Source: Glossina fuscipes (taxonomy: Eukaryota > Arthropoda > Insecta > Diptera > Glossinidae). Taken from it: a DNA stretch of 64,000 nt. How positions within the stretch are numbered: position 1 is the stretch's first letter; each line of letters starts with the position of its first letter. The stretch lies in assembly GCF_014805625.2 (NCBI RefSeq), contig NW_023998414.1:29029584-29093583 (forward strand), written 5' to 3'. The translations under genes and the position numbers were made by a program. Positions 12,276 through 23,009 of this stretch are shown in pieces. The notes beneath the pieces were generated by a model. That model saw only the letters and a program-made list of their open reading frames with translations, was not told the origin of the DNA and made no database searches.

Positions 12276-13780
12276 ATGAATAATTTTATAAACTTTTACA
12301 TTTGGATGATTTCCAATGCGATTTCTTTCAAAGAAATTGGTACAGTACATCGGATCGCGTAAGAGAATGTAATAAGAAAATAAAATGAGCTTTTTTTTTG
12401 GAATCGTTTAGCGACAATTCCTGCCGTGCGTCCTTTTTCGCAGCGCGGTATTATATTTCCAATGGAAAATTGGGATAATTGCACGTTAAATGATGGCCGA
12501 CAGTTTGGCAAATGTGTACCGCTTGATGAGTGTCCAGAAGTGCTTAGGAAATGGGACATGGAGCATATATACCCGAAAACTTGTTATTTCATTAAACGGA
12601 AGCAAATTGTTTGCTGCAATTGGAATATTACTGAGAGCAGAAACGAGGAAAAGAGTAATTTAACGGCAAGCAATAACGATGAACAAAAGAAGAAGTTGTG
12701 GACAACAGAAGAACCAGAAATGCGCCGGCGTAGTGACTTAGGTTTGTAAACAACCTGATATGATATTTATTTCAATTGTTAAAATTATTTTCGCTGGCAT
12801 TATATCTGCAGGATGCGAATTGAGTCAAGTGTTTCGTGGTGTAATAGTTAGTGGCTTACCAACCGAAGCTGGTGAATTCCCTTATATGGTAAGTGTTGCG
12901 ATTAATTAGTCAATTTTCAAAGAGACATCTCATCTACCATTTTGCAGGCTGCCTTGGGTTGGCCTTCAAACATTGGCGATTCGATACGATATCGTTGCGG
13001 TGGAGTTTTAATATCTCATACTTATGTTTTAACTGCCGCTCATTGTGCTGAATTGGGTGGGTGAGTACTTGAGCAAAGGCCCAAGAATTTCTTCTTCGAG
13101 TTTTAATGGAATTTTTATTTGCTTAGTGCTCAACCTACTGTGGTACGTATTGGCGGCACAAATCTTACTGATTCCACCGTTGGTGATATAAAGATTAAAC
13201 GCTTCATTACACATCCTGCGTATAACGTAACTTCCATCTATTATGATATTGCTTTAGTTGAATTGGAAGAGCAATACCTGTCAGTATTTATGATAGTTAA
13301 AAAAAAAAAAGAATTTGAATCATTTTTACTAAACATTTTAGTGAATCTCCAGCTTGTCTTTGGGCTCAAAATCATATGCTTAATAATAATGTTACCGCTT
13401 TGGGCTATGGTCATAAAAGCTTTGGTGGCCAACCTTCAGATCAGTTACTTAAGGCTCCGCTGTTTGTAATTTCTATCGAGGAATGCGCGAAATACTATCA
13501 AAATGACCGAGATGTGGCTCCCACTGGTCTTGATGATACGCATTTGTGTGCTGGTGATCCTCAGCATTTACGAGATACATGTCAGGGTGATTCGGGCGGT
13601 CCTTTGATTATACGTGGAGACGAAGACCGCAGGAACTATGTCGTTGGTATCACTTCATTCGGTTTGGGTTGTGCCGGCGAACCGCCTTCTATTTACACGC
13701 GCGTCTCTTCATATATCGATTGGATTGAAGAAATTGTCTTCCCAGCGGACAATCCTATTTTTGAAGGTTTAAATTTTTAA
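12276..13780 (+). CDS. CLIP-domain trypsin-like serine protease (snake/persephone-type)
   Basis: A secreted zymogen of the kind that relays Toll or melanization cascades in insect haemolymph. Proposed exons are 12276-12339, 12412-12741, 12812-12888, 12948-13060, 13127-13279 and 13342-13780. All junctions are GT-AG, phases agree, and the product is about 391 aa. Exon 1 is the weakest: ATG 12276 gives only a modest hydrophobic leader, and 12171 is an in-frame alternative. The CLIP domain has six cysteines (45, 56, 62, 79, 89, 90). The catalytic domain begins IVSG (143). The triad is His189 (TAAHC), Asp235 (YYDIALVEL) and Ser330 (CQGDSGGPL). Asp324, six residues before Ser330, predicts trypsin-like specificity. 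Linker Cys133 would tether the CLIP half after cleavage. Odd: the residue before IVSG is Val142, not Arg, Lys, Leu or His. The domain calls are firm. The exact orthologue (snake, persephone or Hayan) is not resolved. Confidence 0.9.
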
Positions 13781-14554
13781 ATTTTATATATGTCTTTTTT
13801 CATCAAAGCAAAGGACGAATGCTCCTATATATATATATATATACACAAAAATTAATAATTTCACCACTTCGTATGTGTACAACATTTTCTTTAAGCGATT
13901 ATTATCATCAACAGCAACGATGCGTCATTGTCCTCACATATATATATATATATATATATAAGTACATATAAATTCGCTTTAGAGTTGAAACATTTATCTC
14001 CAACACTTTTGCTTCTTTTTTTTTGTCGTATTTTAATTACATCCGGTGCTTATATAATAACAAGTGCTACAGAATGCCGTGATATTCATTACTATGTGAA
14101 TACATACATTAACGTATGTTAGTAAACTTGTCGCAATCGTAACCTAATGTAATGTTTCTATGAGTGTGTGAGAAAATAGGAAACAGCGATGAGTTCTTGA
14201 AGTTTGATTCGCTTAGAAGATGTGCATTACATCCTAACGCGGAAAATATGATTTTTATCAGAAAGTTTCGCCTTAAAGGATACCCTTAGGTGGCGCGGCA
14301 TTATAATAAAAAAGTTCCAAATCGTAGCAATAATCGTTAAATCGCTTCAAAAGTCTCCAATTTCTCCCCATTCGTTTCTTTTGCATCAGAAGAATAGTAA
14401 TTCACCAGCGGATATCTACCAACGCGGTTCAGATTATTTTTCAAGTAACGCAAGCAGTTATACCTCTCATTAAGGTTTCTTCAATGAAAAATGCTCCTGT
14501 TACCGTTACATTTAGAACTTTAAACATGGATTAAACATAGTCAATAAAAGACAA
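13781..14554. other. Gene-free DNA downstream of the protease
   Basis: This holds the protease 3' flank. I see no canonical AATAAA within the first 150 bp. TA repeats occur at about 13827-13842 and 13938-13961. No other feature is supported. Confidence 0.45.
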
Positions 14555-15247
14555 GTGAGAAATTTATATTCGACGGGGGGCCGAATCTCGCATATGCACC
14601 ACTCGCATACACTCCAATTGCTTTTATTTAATACTCATATCGCTGGTATTATTAACAAAAAATTAATCGCAATGTCTACCATGTTTTTTTTTAAATGAAC
14701 CTATTTTTAGGCAGATAACATATCTCCAGTTGAGAACTGTACAAAGTAGTTTTAAATATTTTGTCTTGGTTGCCTTATGTAAGCATTAAAGTGAAAAAAA
14801 AAAATGAAATTAATTACTCGTAAGTTTGTGTGGACATGACCGATTGGTCCATTTTAAGACCTAGAGAGTAAAGTGTCTTATAAGGCAAATAATGAGTAAA
14901 AATTCCAAAATTTTTATTAGTTTACGCTCCACGGCGCCCTTTTACTTCGACCAATTTCGCTCATTTTCAATACCGTCCGGCGTACAGAAACTTCCAATGT
15001 TTCTACCAAATTTGAAGTCAATTATTTCATTTTTGCGTCAAGGAGAGTGCCATAAACACACACCACGCAGACACACAGACGGACAGATATGGCTAAATCA
15101 ACTCAGAATTTCACGTTAATTAAGAATATATATGTATACGTTATAGAGTCTCCGAAGGTTCCTTGTGCGTGTTACATAAGTTATGAAAAAAAAAAAAAAA
15201 AAAAAAAAAACGCAATGAGTATAACCTCACAGTGACGGGTATAAAAA
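14555..15247 (+). repeat. GTCY-type dispersed repeat, copy 2 (near full length)
   Basis: This starts with an imperfect TATTCGAC...GGCCGAAT hairpin and the 'ctcgcatatgcacc' block. It carries the GACA tract 'cacagacggacagatatggc' near 15071-15092 and ends at 'cagtgacgggtataaaa'. It aligns along essentially its whole length with the copy at 57495-58190, for example at 'catatcgctg', 'acaaagtagtttta' and 'acatgaccgattggtc'. It is non-coding and lies between the protease and the first lectin. Confidence 0.7.
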
Positions 15248-15869
15248 CAATAAAATGTCCAGATTTCAAATAAAATAATTGGATCGTGGTATTGTTCTTA
15301 GAACATTTAAGAACATAATTTAGTTGGTGCGGAAATGGTGGCTTTAACCCAAGCCATTCACTTTGCTTTGAATAAACTTATGGCATTAATAACAATTTAA
15401 TGCACGATTCTATGAATAATAAATCACATATTACACCAGTGAAGAAACTTCCAATTTCAAGTTGATGACGGAGTTTTGCGGGTCGGCCATCTTCCATTTT
15501 GCCATTTCATTAAAAGCAAAGGTGCTCGGTGTATATACACGAAAATAAATAAATAATAATTTTCGACGAAGCGATTTAGGGTATTGAAAGGTCGGTCTTG
15601 CCCAGCTACAAGATTCTTATTGCTTTTATTTTCTAACATTATAAAAAATATTAATAATACTATTTAAATGCTCTTCAACTAATTTTTTGCAATAGTCAGG
15701 CGGTATTTTTCTCATTCTTGCCTTAAGACTTTTTTTTTAACTCATCTTTCCTGGTCGCCGTGTGCTCGTAGAATTTTGTGTTGAGATAATATCGCAAATA
15801 TTCTATCGGACTTTTGTCAATGTTCTGAGGTGGAGTTTTTAATCCTGTGGGCCAGCAACCAGGACCGCT
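15248..15869. other. Gene-free DNA
   Basis: No supported gene. The minus frame 15457-15639 and its neighbours show no motif. Confidence 0.4.
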
Positions 15870-16452
15870 CGCGACAATGCCTTACTTTGTAAAGTCGGTA
15901 TATAAAAAAAAAAAAAAAAAAAATTATAATTTTTAAAATTCCTCGACAAAAAGTGGCGAAAAATTTCAGTCGAATGGGCTGATATTTTGAACCATCTCCC
16001 CTATAATCGCACCTATAAAAAGTAAGCCTAAGGAAGAACGGCCTAAGCTCGCAATATGTTGCATTTGCATAGAAATGGTTAATAATACTAAGTTGACATA
16101 GAGATAAATTGTACCGAATTTTGTTCATATACGTACTCCAGCCCGTATGTAAGTTTCCATGAAAATTATATAGTGAAAACATATATAATGAAAATATTTG
16201 ATTTTTTATACATCATGAGGCTATAAAAACCATTTGCTATATAAAAGTTAACTATACCCATACGTCAATTTCTCGGATCTCATCCCATATGAGGGCACTC
16301 ATAAATGGTAGGTTTTCCATATGAGCGATCCCATCGAAGGTTACAAGCCTACCTGGGAACGAATATGTGAGTGTTGGTAATGACATTGTATTAGGTATGT
16401 GGGGGATGTTTAATGATCAGCCTTGCCTGACTATAATGTTCTTACTTGTTTT
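15870..16452 (-). repeat. GTCY-related dispersed repeat, copy 3
   Basis: The blocks 'aaattcctcgacaaaaag', 'tcgaatgggctgatattttg', 'gaaccatctcccctata' and the closing 'tttaatgatcagccttgcctgactat' recur in diverged form at 44885-45650 and 58880-59620. The minus frame at 15817-16182 falls inside the repeat and is not regarded as a gene. Confidence 0.5.
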
Positions 16453-16907
16453 TTTTTTTTTTTTGTTATAATCATTTTAAATGTTAGTAACGCTATCTAA
16501 ACATTATTAAGGTGAGACAATTGAAGGTCGACTTAAAAGTAACCATTCAGTTATGTTCTGTCCTTATAAAATACAAAAGCAACTTGAAATTTAACTTTTG
16601 TATTCGAGAAGTACTTTTATTTACATTGTATAATATTTACATACTACGTACGTTGGCACTTTGCCAATTGAACTAGAAAGTGATTAAACATAATTGAAAT
16701 TGAATTCAATAACTATCGGTACGTCTTTCTGCGAGCCCTTTGACAGGGTGTTTAAACTGCATTTGAGTCGGAATATTATGTCTTGACGCTCTAAAAGAAA
16801 GCTGTCTCCTCAATTCATAATAAATAATAAAAATAACGCCCACCTATATATGCGGGTTGATAAACAAATATCAGAAAAAAAGTATGCATAAACAATGGAA
16901 TATTTCT

Positions 16908-16915
16908 TATAAAAA
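16908..16915 (+). promoter_or_regulatory. TATA box candidate for lectin 1
   Basis: TATAAAAA lies 41 bp upstream of the lectin 1 ATG. That places a start site about 30 bp downstream and leaves a very short 5' UTR. TATA-rich sequence is common here, so position is the main support. Confidence 0.4.
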
Positions 16916-16955
16916 CCTAAGCAATTGGTTCTAGGTTTTTAATAACGATTTTAAT

Positions 16956-17073
16956 ATGAAGGCGTTCACCTTTCTTTCGCTGGTTTTTTATATTAACCAA
17001 TGCAACTCAATTGGCCAAATTTTTTTGTTTTTGAAAAATCTACAAATATATTTAAATAAAAATTCCAATGTAA

Positions 17074-17104
<31 letters not shown>

Positions 17105-19573
17105 GGAAAAAAAACAAGAATGAAAATTTCTTACATTTAGGTTATATTTTAGGTTAATTGGTTTCAAGCTTGGAACGAGTGTGCTTCCCGTAATATGAAC
17201 TTGATTGCTTTAGATTCGGGAGAAAAGTGCAAAGACCTAGCAAATGCAATAAAAAAAGATTGTGGTAAGGATTGACATTTTTTTTTCTCCATTACACTCA
17301 CATTAATCAAATTAAGTAAGCCGCGAAAAGCCGGGTATTGCACGCCGGGAAATAAGCATCAGATCAATTGTAAAGTATCCGTGCGATGTCTGACAATTCA
17401 CGCAAGAAATAATTGCGATAGAAAACCCATGTTCGCTCATGAAGTAAATGCAGTATAAGTAAGGGCATGTATGGAATAGCAAGATATATCGGGTAAAAGT
17501 TTTTTGCCGGCACATACGCACTCTTTTCGTTCGATTTGCTTTCCAGAATATTTCGTTGCTACATTAATTGCATTATTTTTCGGGTCTTTATGGCATATGA
17601 CGCCGTCTTGTTCGTCGTTCAGATTCATATTTTGAAATTCGGACGCAAAAATTTTGATTGTCGCATCGTGATAGCGTGGGTCACTAACTGCCACATTTCC
17701 AAAGAAGAATGATTTTTAAGCCCCAAAATCCGGGACCAAACGACGTCGTTTCTAAATAATCACTCGTAGCTTTTCCAAAATCTAAAGGCGAAAATTTTGT
17801 CACTTTAACAGGTAATTGAGATAAAAGCGGACATAAAATTCAAACCATGTCTGAGTTTTAGGAGGACTTGTTTATTCACTCGTAATGGGTAACCTTGTCT
17901 TTCTGTCTGATTATCCATCAGCTTCAAAAAGCTAAAATAGCGAGTCAAAAATTGTTTTGAAGTGTTGCTAGAGTCACTGTCAAGCTTAGAATATGGAAAT
18001 GCTCGTAGAAGACTCGCTGACATGATCACAATTAAGATGAAAATTTCTTGTGCTCGTTTATATGCCAGATCATGCTTCAACACAAGACAAGCATTCGATC
18101 TGTAACACTCCTGCCACGCATCGACTAGAAAGCATCGGGAATGGATTAATTGGTTATGTTTGCAAAAAATATTTGATCAATTGTTTTCCTCAATCAGCTT
18201 CGGCTAGATGTTTATCAATAGAATAGAGAATATTTTCAGAATACAACGGACGCGCTGTAATTCTTTGAATAAGTTTTTAGAAAGTTGGCGGCATCGAAAG
18301 CAGTAGCTTGCGAAGGGTCAAAAAGAGCGTTCAAGAAAGATGCTTACAAAACTTTTATTCTAAACGTCCTTCAATGTCCCCGATGTCAAATGTTGATATA
18401 AGTATAAAACTAACTGAAAAGGTCCTATGTATTTCTCTAGAGAATATCGTTTAAAGATACCGTAAACAATTGAAGCGTAGGCAGTTTTTGAAAAATGATT
18501 TTGAAATTTTGCAATGTTTTGCATGAAATGTTTTCTTATCGCAAGAAATTTTTTGTTTTTCTTCGGCATTAGTACATGATTAGAGGACTATAAAAATGCC
18601 TTTCAAATATTTCTCATAATTCTCTTTACCCAAAAATGTTATGCACGAGCGTGCCTGTTTTGTTGCATCCGTCGATGAGAGAATCGAACTTGACGTGTTA
18701 CGCCAACATTCGAATTCACAATCGACACTAAAAACTTCATCCCAAACTTGATAATTCTTAACAGAAGCTTAGAACGTCTTCGAATCGCTTTCAGCCTAAT
18801 GTCTACTCAAAGTTCGTCTTCACGAAGCTACAATAATGTATTTTTATTTGATATTAGGTTTGAAAGGCATCTGTTGGTGCATTATATTATTATACAAAAC
18901 TGGTCTGAACCTTTTTCAGAAGGCGTCATTAATTTTATCAGATTTTGACTCGTTATGAGATCCACAACTTGTTGAGATTATTATTTTTTAAAACAATTTT
19001 TTTCAATTTGAGGAAATTCTTTTAAAATACTGGCAGGCGGCGTAGCAACTGAAAAGGATAGGAGTTTCCCAAATATTTCTTTTTTTACTTTGAAAATCTT
19101 TTGTTATTGGCTTTTGGAGATATTGTTGGAAGGCTTAGTAGTTAGCATTGATTGAAACGGACTTTATTTAAATGAAAAATAAAAGTGAAATTTTGTCGCT
19201 CTGTTATAATGGCTGGGCCAAGTTGATTTTTGCTACTTTCACACCAGTGCTGTAGGATACAATCGCTACAATATATGTGGAAAATTTTATCGTTCCCAGT
19301 TTGCAAGTAACGATCCAAGTTTTTTCTTTAACGTTTGAAAACAGAAGTGTTCTCAATTTATATGGCACTGTCGCCAGATCGTTTGATCGATTCGGCGCAT
19401 TTTCCGTATCAACTTGTATGCAAGATTTCCGAATGTGTTTGCCAAAGTTATGGGGTTGCGTCGTCTTCTTTACAAGCAAGAGTCTATTTACTAGAGTAAG
19501 ATACAGAGACGAGCATGCGCAGAGAGAGTGAAAGAGAAAGAGAAAGAGAGAGAAAGAGACAGAGAGAGACACA

Positions 19574-19637
<64 letters not shown>

Positions 19638-19647
19638 NNNNNNNNNN

Positions 19648-19697
<50 letters not shown>

Positions 19698-20200
19698 ACA
19701 GTAATACACAGATTAACTTAATGTTTCTTATTGATCAAGTATGTGCATACTTTGCAGCATTTTTGAAGCTTCTTTCTGCGTGTTGTAAACATTTCGACCA
19801 AAAAAATGCTTTGTCATAAATTTCGGTGGCGCATATAATAATTCGAATTCTGGAAATACATTGATTGATCTCAATTGATTTACATATTTCATAAAGTTTT
19901 CTTCTTCTTTTGAAAGATACTGGTACTTATCCCAGATTATGGTTGGGTGGTACTGATTTGGCTACAGAAGGTCAATATGTTTGGACCTCGACAGGTAAAC
20001 TTTTCAATTACGTAAATTGGTCACCAGGCAATCCCGACAACGATCGCGGTAATGAGCATTGTGCTTATATATGGGAGAAAACCAATTTTCAATGGAATGA
20101 TGGAAATTGCACTATAAAAATGGGTTTCATATGTGAGGAGCATCCCATTAAGTATGCTGTGCGCAAAAATATTGAAAAAACTATTTTGGAAAATGTATAA
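16956..20200 (+). CDS. Secreted C-type lectin 1 (three exons, long intron 2)
   Basis: A short secreted carbohydrate-recognition protein. Proposed exons are 16956-17069, 17153-17264 and 19917-20200, giving 169 aa. Phases match the two downstream paralogues, and exon 2 is exactly as long as in lectin 3 (112 nt). Residues 1-17 form a signal peptide. The C-type lectin domain has the four conserved cysteines (48, 124, 140, 148), the WLGGTDL core (84-90), the NPDN calcium-site motif (114-117) and WND (135-137). Extra cysteines occur in exon 2 (EKC, KDC). A short basic/polar tail follows the domain. Intron 1 is 83 bp, but intron 2 is 2,652 bp against about 70-90 bp in the paralogues. It is filled by antisense decayed coding sequence and a GTCY repeat. 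If splicing fails across it, the gene is split and inactive. Confidence 0.8.
17312..18960 (-). pseudogene. Decayed antisense coding sequence inside lectin 1 intron 2
   Basis: On the minus strand, successive open pieces at 18569-18360, 18083-17805, 17694-17437 and 17521-17312 join through frameshifts and stops into one long protein-like reading. Unbiased segments include YQVWDEVFSVDCEFECWRN (about 18750-18694), LLRAFPYSKLDSD (about 18013-17975), TKFSPLDFGKATSDYLETT (about 17804-17748) and VAVSDPRYHDATIKIFASEF (from about 17693). The cysteine content and composition differ from random AT-rich frames. I cannot name the family. No transposase or reverse-transcriptase motif is seen. It looks like a dead gene or element carried into the intron. 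Confidence 0.45.
19195..19810 (+). repeat. GTCY-type dispersed repeat, copy 4, with expanded microsatellite
   Basis: The blocks 'gaaaacagaagtgttctcaatttat' (about 19338) and 'tttgatcgattcggcgcattttc' match the long copy near 48616-48690. The block 'ctttctgcgtgttgtaaacatttcgac' (about 19771) matches the 3' part near 48868-48905. Where other copies have a short CAGA tract, this one has about 180 bp of GA/CA repeat with an assembly gap. It lies wholly within intron 2 of lectin 1. Confidence 0.6.
19515..19695. repeat. (GA)n/(CA)n microsatellite with assembly gap
   Basis: GAAA/GAGA units pass into (CA)n (about 19569-19591) and then a long (GA)n broken by 10 N (19638-19647). Length polymorphism or collapse is likely, and the true size is unknown. 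Frames read through it are pure repeat artefacts. Confidence 0.95.
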
Positions 20201-20502
20201 ATGATGAATAATTAATTGTACATGAGAAAAATGCTATGAATATTATTGGAAAAAATATTCGAACGCGAATGATTTGAAACTTCAAACTTCTGCTATGTCA
20301 TTTTACTTGCGGTGACTAGTTAGTTAGTTAGTTTTAGATTTTATAATTAATCGATATGAGGACACTAAACGTAAGTATATACTTAAGAGTTGTCTCAATT
20401 TCAATTGCGCGCACTGATTAGATTAAAGCTAATTGCAATAGTTTTTGAAACTCAAATCTTTTAAATAGCATTGATTTAAAGGGAAAATCTCACAATCGCA
20501 AT

Positions 20503-21250
20503 ATGGCCGCGAAGTGGATAAAAAAATTTTGCCTACTTTTAGTGTTTTTAAACACAGTAAACAGTGTTCCGTTTACTCATTGGCATAATATTCAAGACAA
20601 TGTCGTGGTATTCATTGATGAGGAATATAAAGTAATTTATTTAAAAAACAAAAAGAAGAAGAATTTCTTTATAAAAAAATGATATTTTTATTTTATTTCA
20701 TTTTAACAGTATAATTGGTTTGAAGCGTGGAATGAATGTGCCTCGAAGAATATGTCGTTGATAACTTTGGATTCGGAGGAAAAAGAAAAAATGTTAATTA
20801 AATTATTGCGAGAAATCAGTGAGTGTTCTAGTGTAACAAAGTGAGAGTAGAAACTCATAACAAATTATTATTATTAATTTTTTTTTTCCTCCCCCCTATC
20901 TACAAGATGCTACACGTAATCTTTGGTTGGGCGCTAATGATCTAGCTGAAGAGGGTAAATTTATGTGGGCTTCTACTGGGACAGCATTGGATTATTCCAA
21001 CTGGTCTGTTAACAGTCGCAATTATCGCAATAAAACGGATTGGCTTCCTCGTAATCCTGATAATTATGAAAATAAGGAACATTGCGTTCATTATTGGAAC
21101 GAGAGCGACTTTGAATGGAACGATAATGTATGCGATACAAAAATGGGCCTGATCTGCGAAGAACATCCTATTGCACAACTACTAAAAAAAGATCTTAAGG
21201 CTCTCTTCGAATTCTTTCAGAAAGGATTAGGGAGTGGCAGATTTATGTAA
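20503..21250 (+). CDS. Secreted C-type lectin 2 (with loop insertion)
   Basis: A secreted single-domain C-type lectin of 193 aa. Exons are 20503-20631, 20710-20818 and 20907-21250, with GT-AG junctions and the same phases as lectins 1 and 3. Exon 1 codes for exactly 43 residues, as in lectin 3, with a signal peptide to about residue 21. The domain keeps all four cysteines (53, 139, 155, 163), WLGANDL (86-92), NPDN (129-132) and WND (150-152). Compared with lectin 3 it has about 13 extra residues (116-128) just before NPDN, in the long loop that bears the sugar site. The insert resembles the following segment (RNYRNK against DNYENK), as if duplicated. It also creates an NKT glycosylation sequon at 121-123. 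A longer C-terminal tail of about 30 residues, helical in character, follows. Stop codon and AATAAA overlap. Confidence 0.9.
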
Positions 21251-21255
21251 ATAAA
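21250..21255 (+). terminator. Polyadenylation signal AATAAA of lectin 2
   Basis: AATAAA overlaps the last base of the TAA stop codon of lectin 2. It is the only canonical signal in the immediate 3' flank, so the 3' UTR would be extremely short. Confidence 0.45.
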
Positions 21256-22787
21256 GTGAAATGTTTCGTATGAAAACATAAAAAAAAAAATTATTAACAA
21301 TCGACTATGAGAACAAAGCACGAAATGTTCTTTTGATTCCTTAGTTCTTATAAAGTTTTCATTTTCAGTCTTAACAAGAATGGTGAAGAAAGGGTCAATT
21401 GAACAGATCTCCTTAGGAAGATACCGCGTTTACAACGCTTAGTTCAGTTTTAAGCAGATTTTAACAACTTTCTTAAAGTGCGTATGTTGAGGATATATTA
21501 TAGTTGACCGCTAAGCCAAGGTAGTTAAAAGTGTCGCGTAACTAATTAGAACCAGGGAATAGTGAAGTCAACTCGATAGGGAAAGTTTGAAGCTTTCTCC
21601 TCTTCATGTATTAATAGTCAACCCTTTTTTGAAGCAACCGGAATATTATTCATCTCACGCAGGACTTACCCTTGCCATTATGTTTACTGCCCTCGCCTCG
21701 ACATATGGTAAACGATTGTGATTTACGATATTTTTACCCTTCTGAAAAGGTCGTACGTAAAACTCGATCAAGTCATAAGCCTTGACGATGTATTTATTCT
21801 TTTGTAATCCTTTTGCTCAAGCAAAGCAAATGTCATTATTATCCATGCTCCTGGGCATCCGGATTTGTTTCCCTGCTAAGTTTAGTTGCTACAAAATCTA
21901 AATTGATCAAAAGCATCCCAATTATACGTACAGGTAAAGTCTAATGAATAGCATACGATCCATGCGCAAGTCCTTCAGAATTCCCTAACCATTTAAAGAA
22001 ATTTAATAACTGGACTCAATTAGTATAAGTGAATATACATTAGGTGTACAAGCACTCGGGTTGGTTGATGGCTTTATAAAATCTACCTAACTCATTCTTT
22101 CTTTCGCCATTTCAGATATAACTTTGACATTAATGTCTCTAACCTATAAGTTTCGGTTGTTTATAGATTATCGTTCAGTGTATATTAAAGTAAAAGTAAA
22201 GTTATCTTAGAATGAAAATACAGTAAGCTATGAAACAGTTAACAAGTAGTTTGCAAAATTGCTTGCCAAAAATTACAATCTTAATGACGATGTAGACTCG
22301 CATACGTCCGCCCATACGCTGCAAACGCAACTCAGGAAGTCATCATCATCAACTTGAGTTGGGAATTTCTCCCAATTATGGCATATTGTTGGGGTCAGTC
22401 TCCTTGCGATTAGTATTTGTTCAAAGCGTTGCAGACATACTTAGCCCATCAGCAGCTCGCAAAAGGTGAGAATGTACGAAATTAGGTCAATGAGTATTTC
22501 CCCTGACAAGCATGGAGTTTCCGGGCAAGCTAGCCGACAATAGACTCGCCATAGATAGGCAGGTGGTGCATATTTCAATAATTAAGTACTTTTAACAAGA
22601 ACGTTTAAAAATAAATAAAATTTCGTCAAACAATACAAGCGATTTATTTGCACACCTAATATATACGTTTATATTCGATATCGATTTGAATCGGTTTGAA
22701 AGTTAATTATTTAGCTCATGTGATATCTATAAGAAGTCGTTCGCACTTTTTTACTGATAAAAGATTTTTTACATGTACCTGCAATAT
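21256..22787. other. Gene-free spacer between lectins 2 and 3
   Basis: Relatively less AT-rich unique sequence with no supported gene. It contains the GGGAATTTCT motif at 22361-22370. A short reading (HAPGHPDLFP, near 21845) faintly recalls the PGH motif of retroelement RNase H but is too short to call. Confidence 0.4.
22361..22370 (+). promoter_or_regulatory. Candidate NF-kappaB/Relish site
   Basis: GGGAATTTCT fits the insect kappaB consensus GGGRAYYYYY. With the following CCC it forms a near-palindromic GGGAATTTCTCCC. It sits about 1.7 kb upstream of lectin 3 and 1.1 kb downstream of lectin 2. A few such matches are expected by chance in 64 kb, so it is only a candidate. Confidence 0.2.
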
Positions 22788-23009
22788 TTACTTGGGATAT
22801 ATCCGCCTGAGTGGCCAAAGACGAGGAATCTCGACTAGCAACTCAATGGTCGTGGTTTCGAATCTCTCAAGTGCGGTATAGTTTTTAATAAAAGCCGATT
22901 GCCTTAGATATGCCAGTGCTTTTAGGAGTTCTTAGTCTTAGAATTTATTTCTCTGGCGAAATTAATTATTAATAATAATAATAATAAATAATAATAATTA
23001 TTTGGGATA
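22788..23009 (+). mobile_element. tRNA-derived SINE, copy 1, with 12-bp target duplication
   Basis: A short retroposon body (22800-22997) begins with a tRNA-like head: ATCCGCCTGAGTGGCC as A-box region, and GGTTTCGAATC near 22854-22864 as B box. A TTTTT and a non-tRNA body (shared block 'cttagtcttagaatttatt') follow, and it ends in a (TAA/AAT)n tail. It is flanked by TTACTTGGGATA (22788-22799) and TTATTTGGGATA (22998-23009), a 12-bp target-site duplication with one mismatch. The head resembles class II (Leu/Ser) tRNAs. Homologues lie at 45879 and 37371. A non-autonomous element would rely on a LINE; the TAA-repeat tail recalls I-clade LINEs. Confidence 0.85.

Noticed and set aside
15817..16182. 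121-codon minus-strand gene
   Set aside because: It lies inside a dispersed repeat and crosses a poly-A tract. No protein motif.
19491..19721. Opposed frames rich in Ser-Leu or Arg-Glu
   Set aside because: Translations of the GA/CA microsatellite and gap.
20481..20490. kappaB site just upstream of lectin 2 (GGGAAAATCT)
   Set aside because: It has an A where the consensus needs a pyrimidine.
21840..21880. RNase H motif of a LINE (HAPGHPD)
   Set aside because: A seven-residue similarity with no flanking support.
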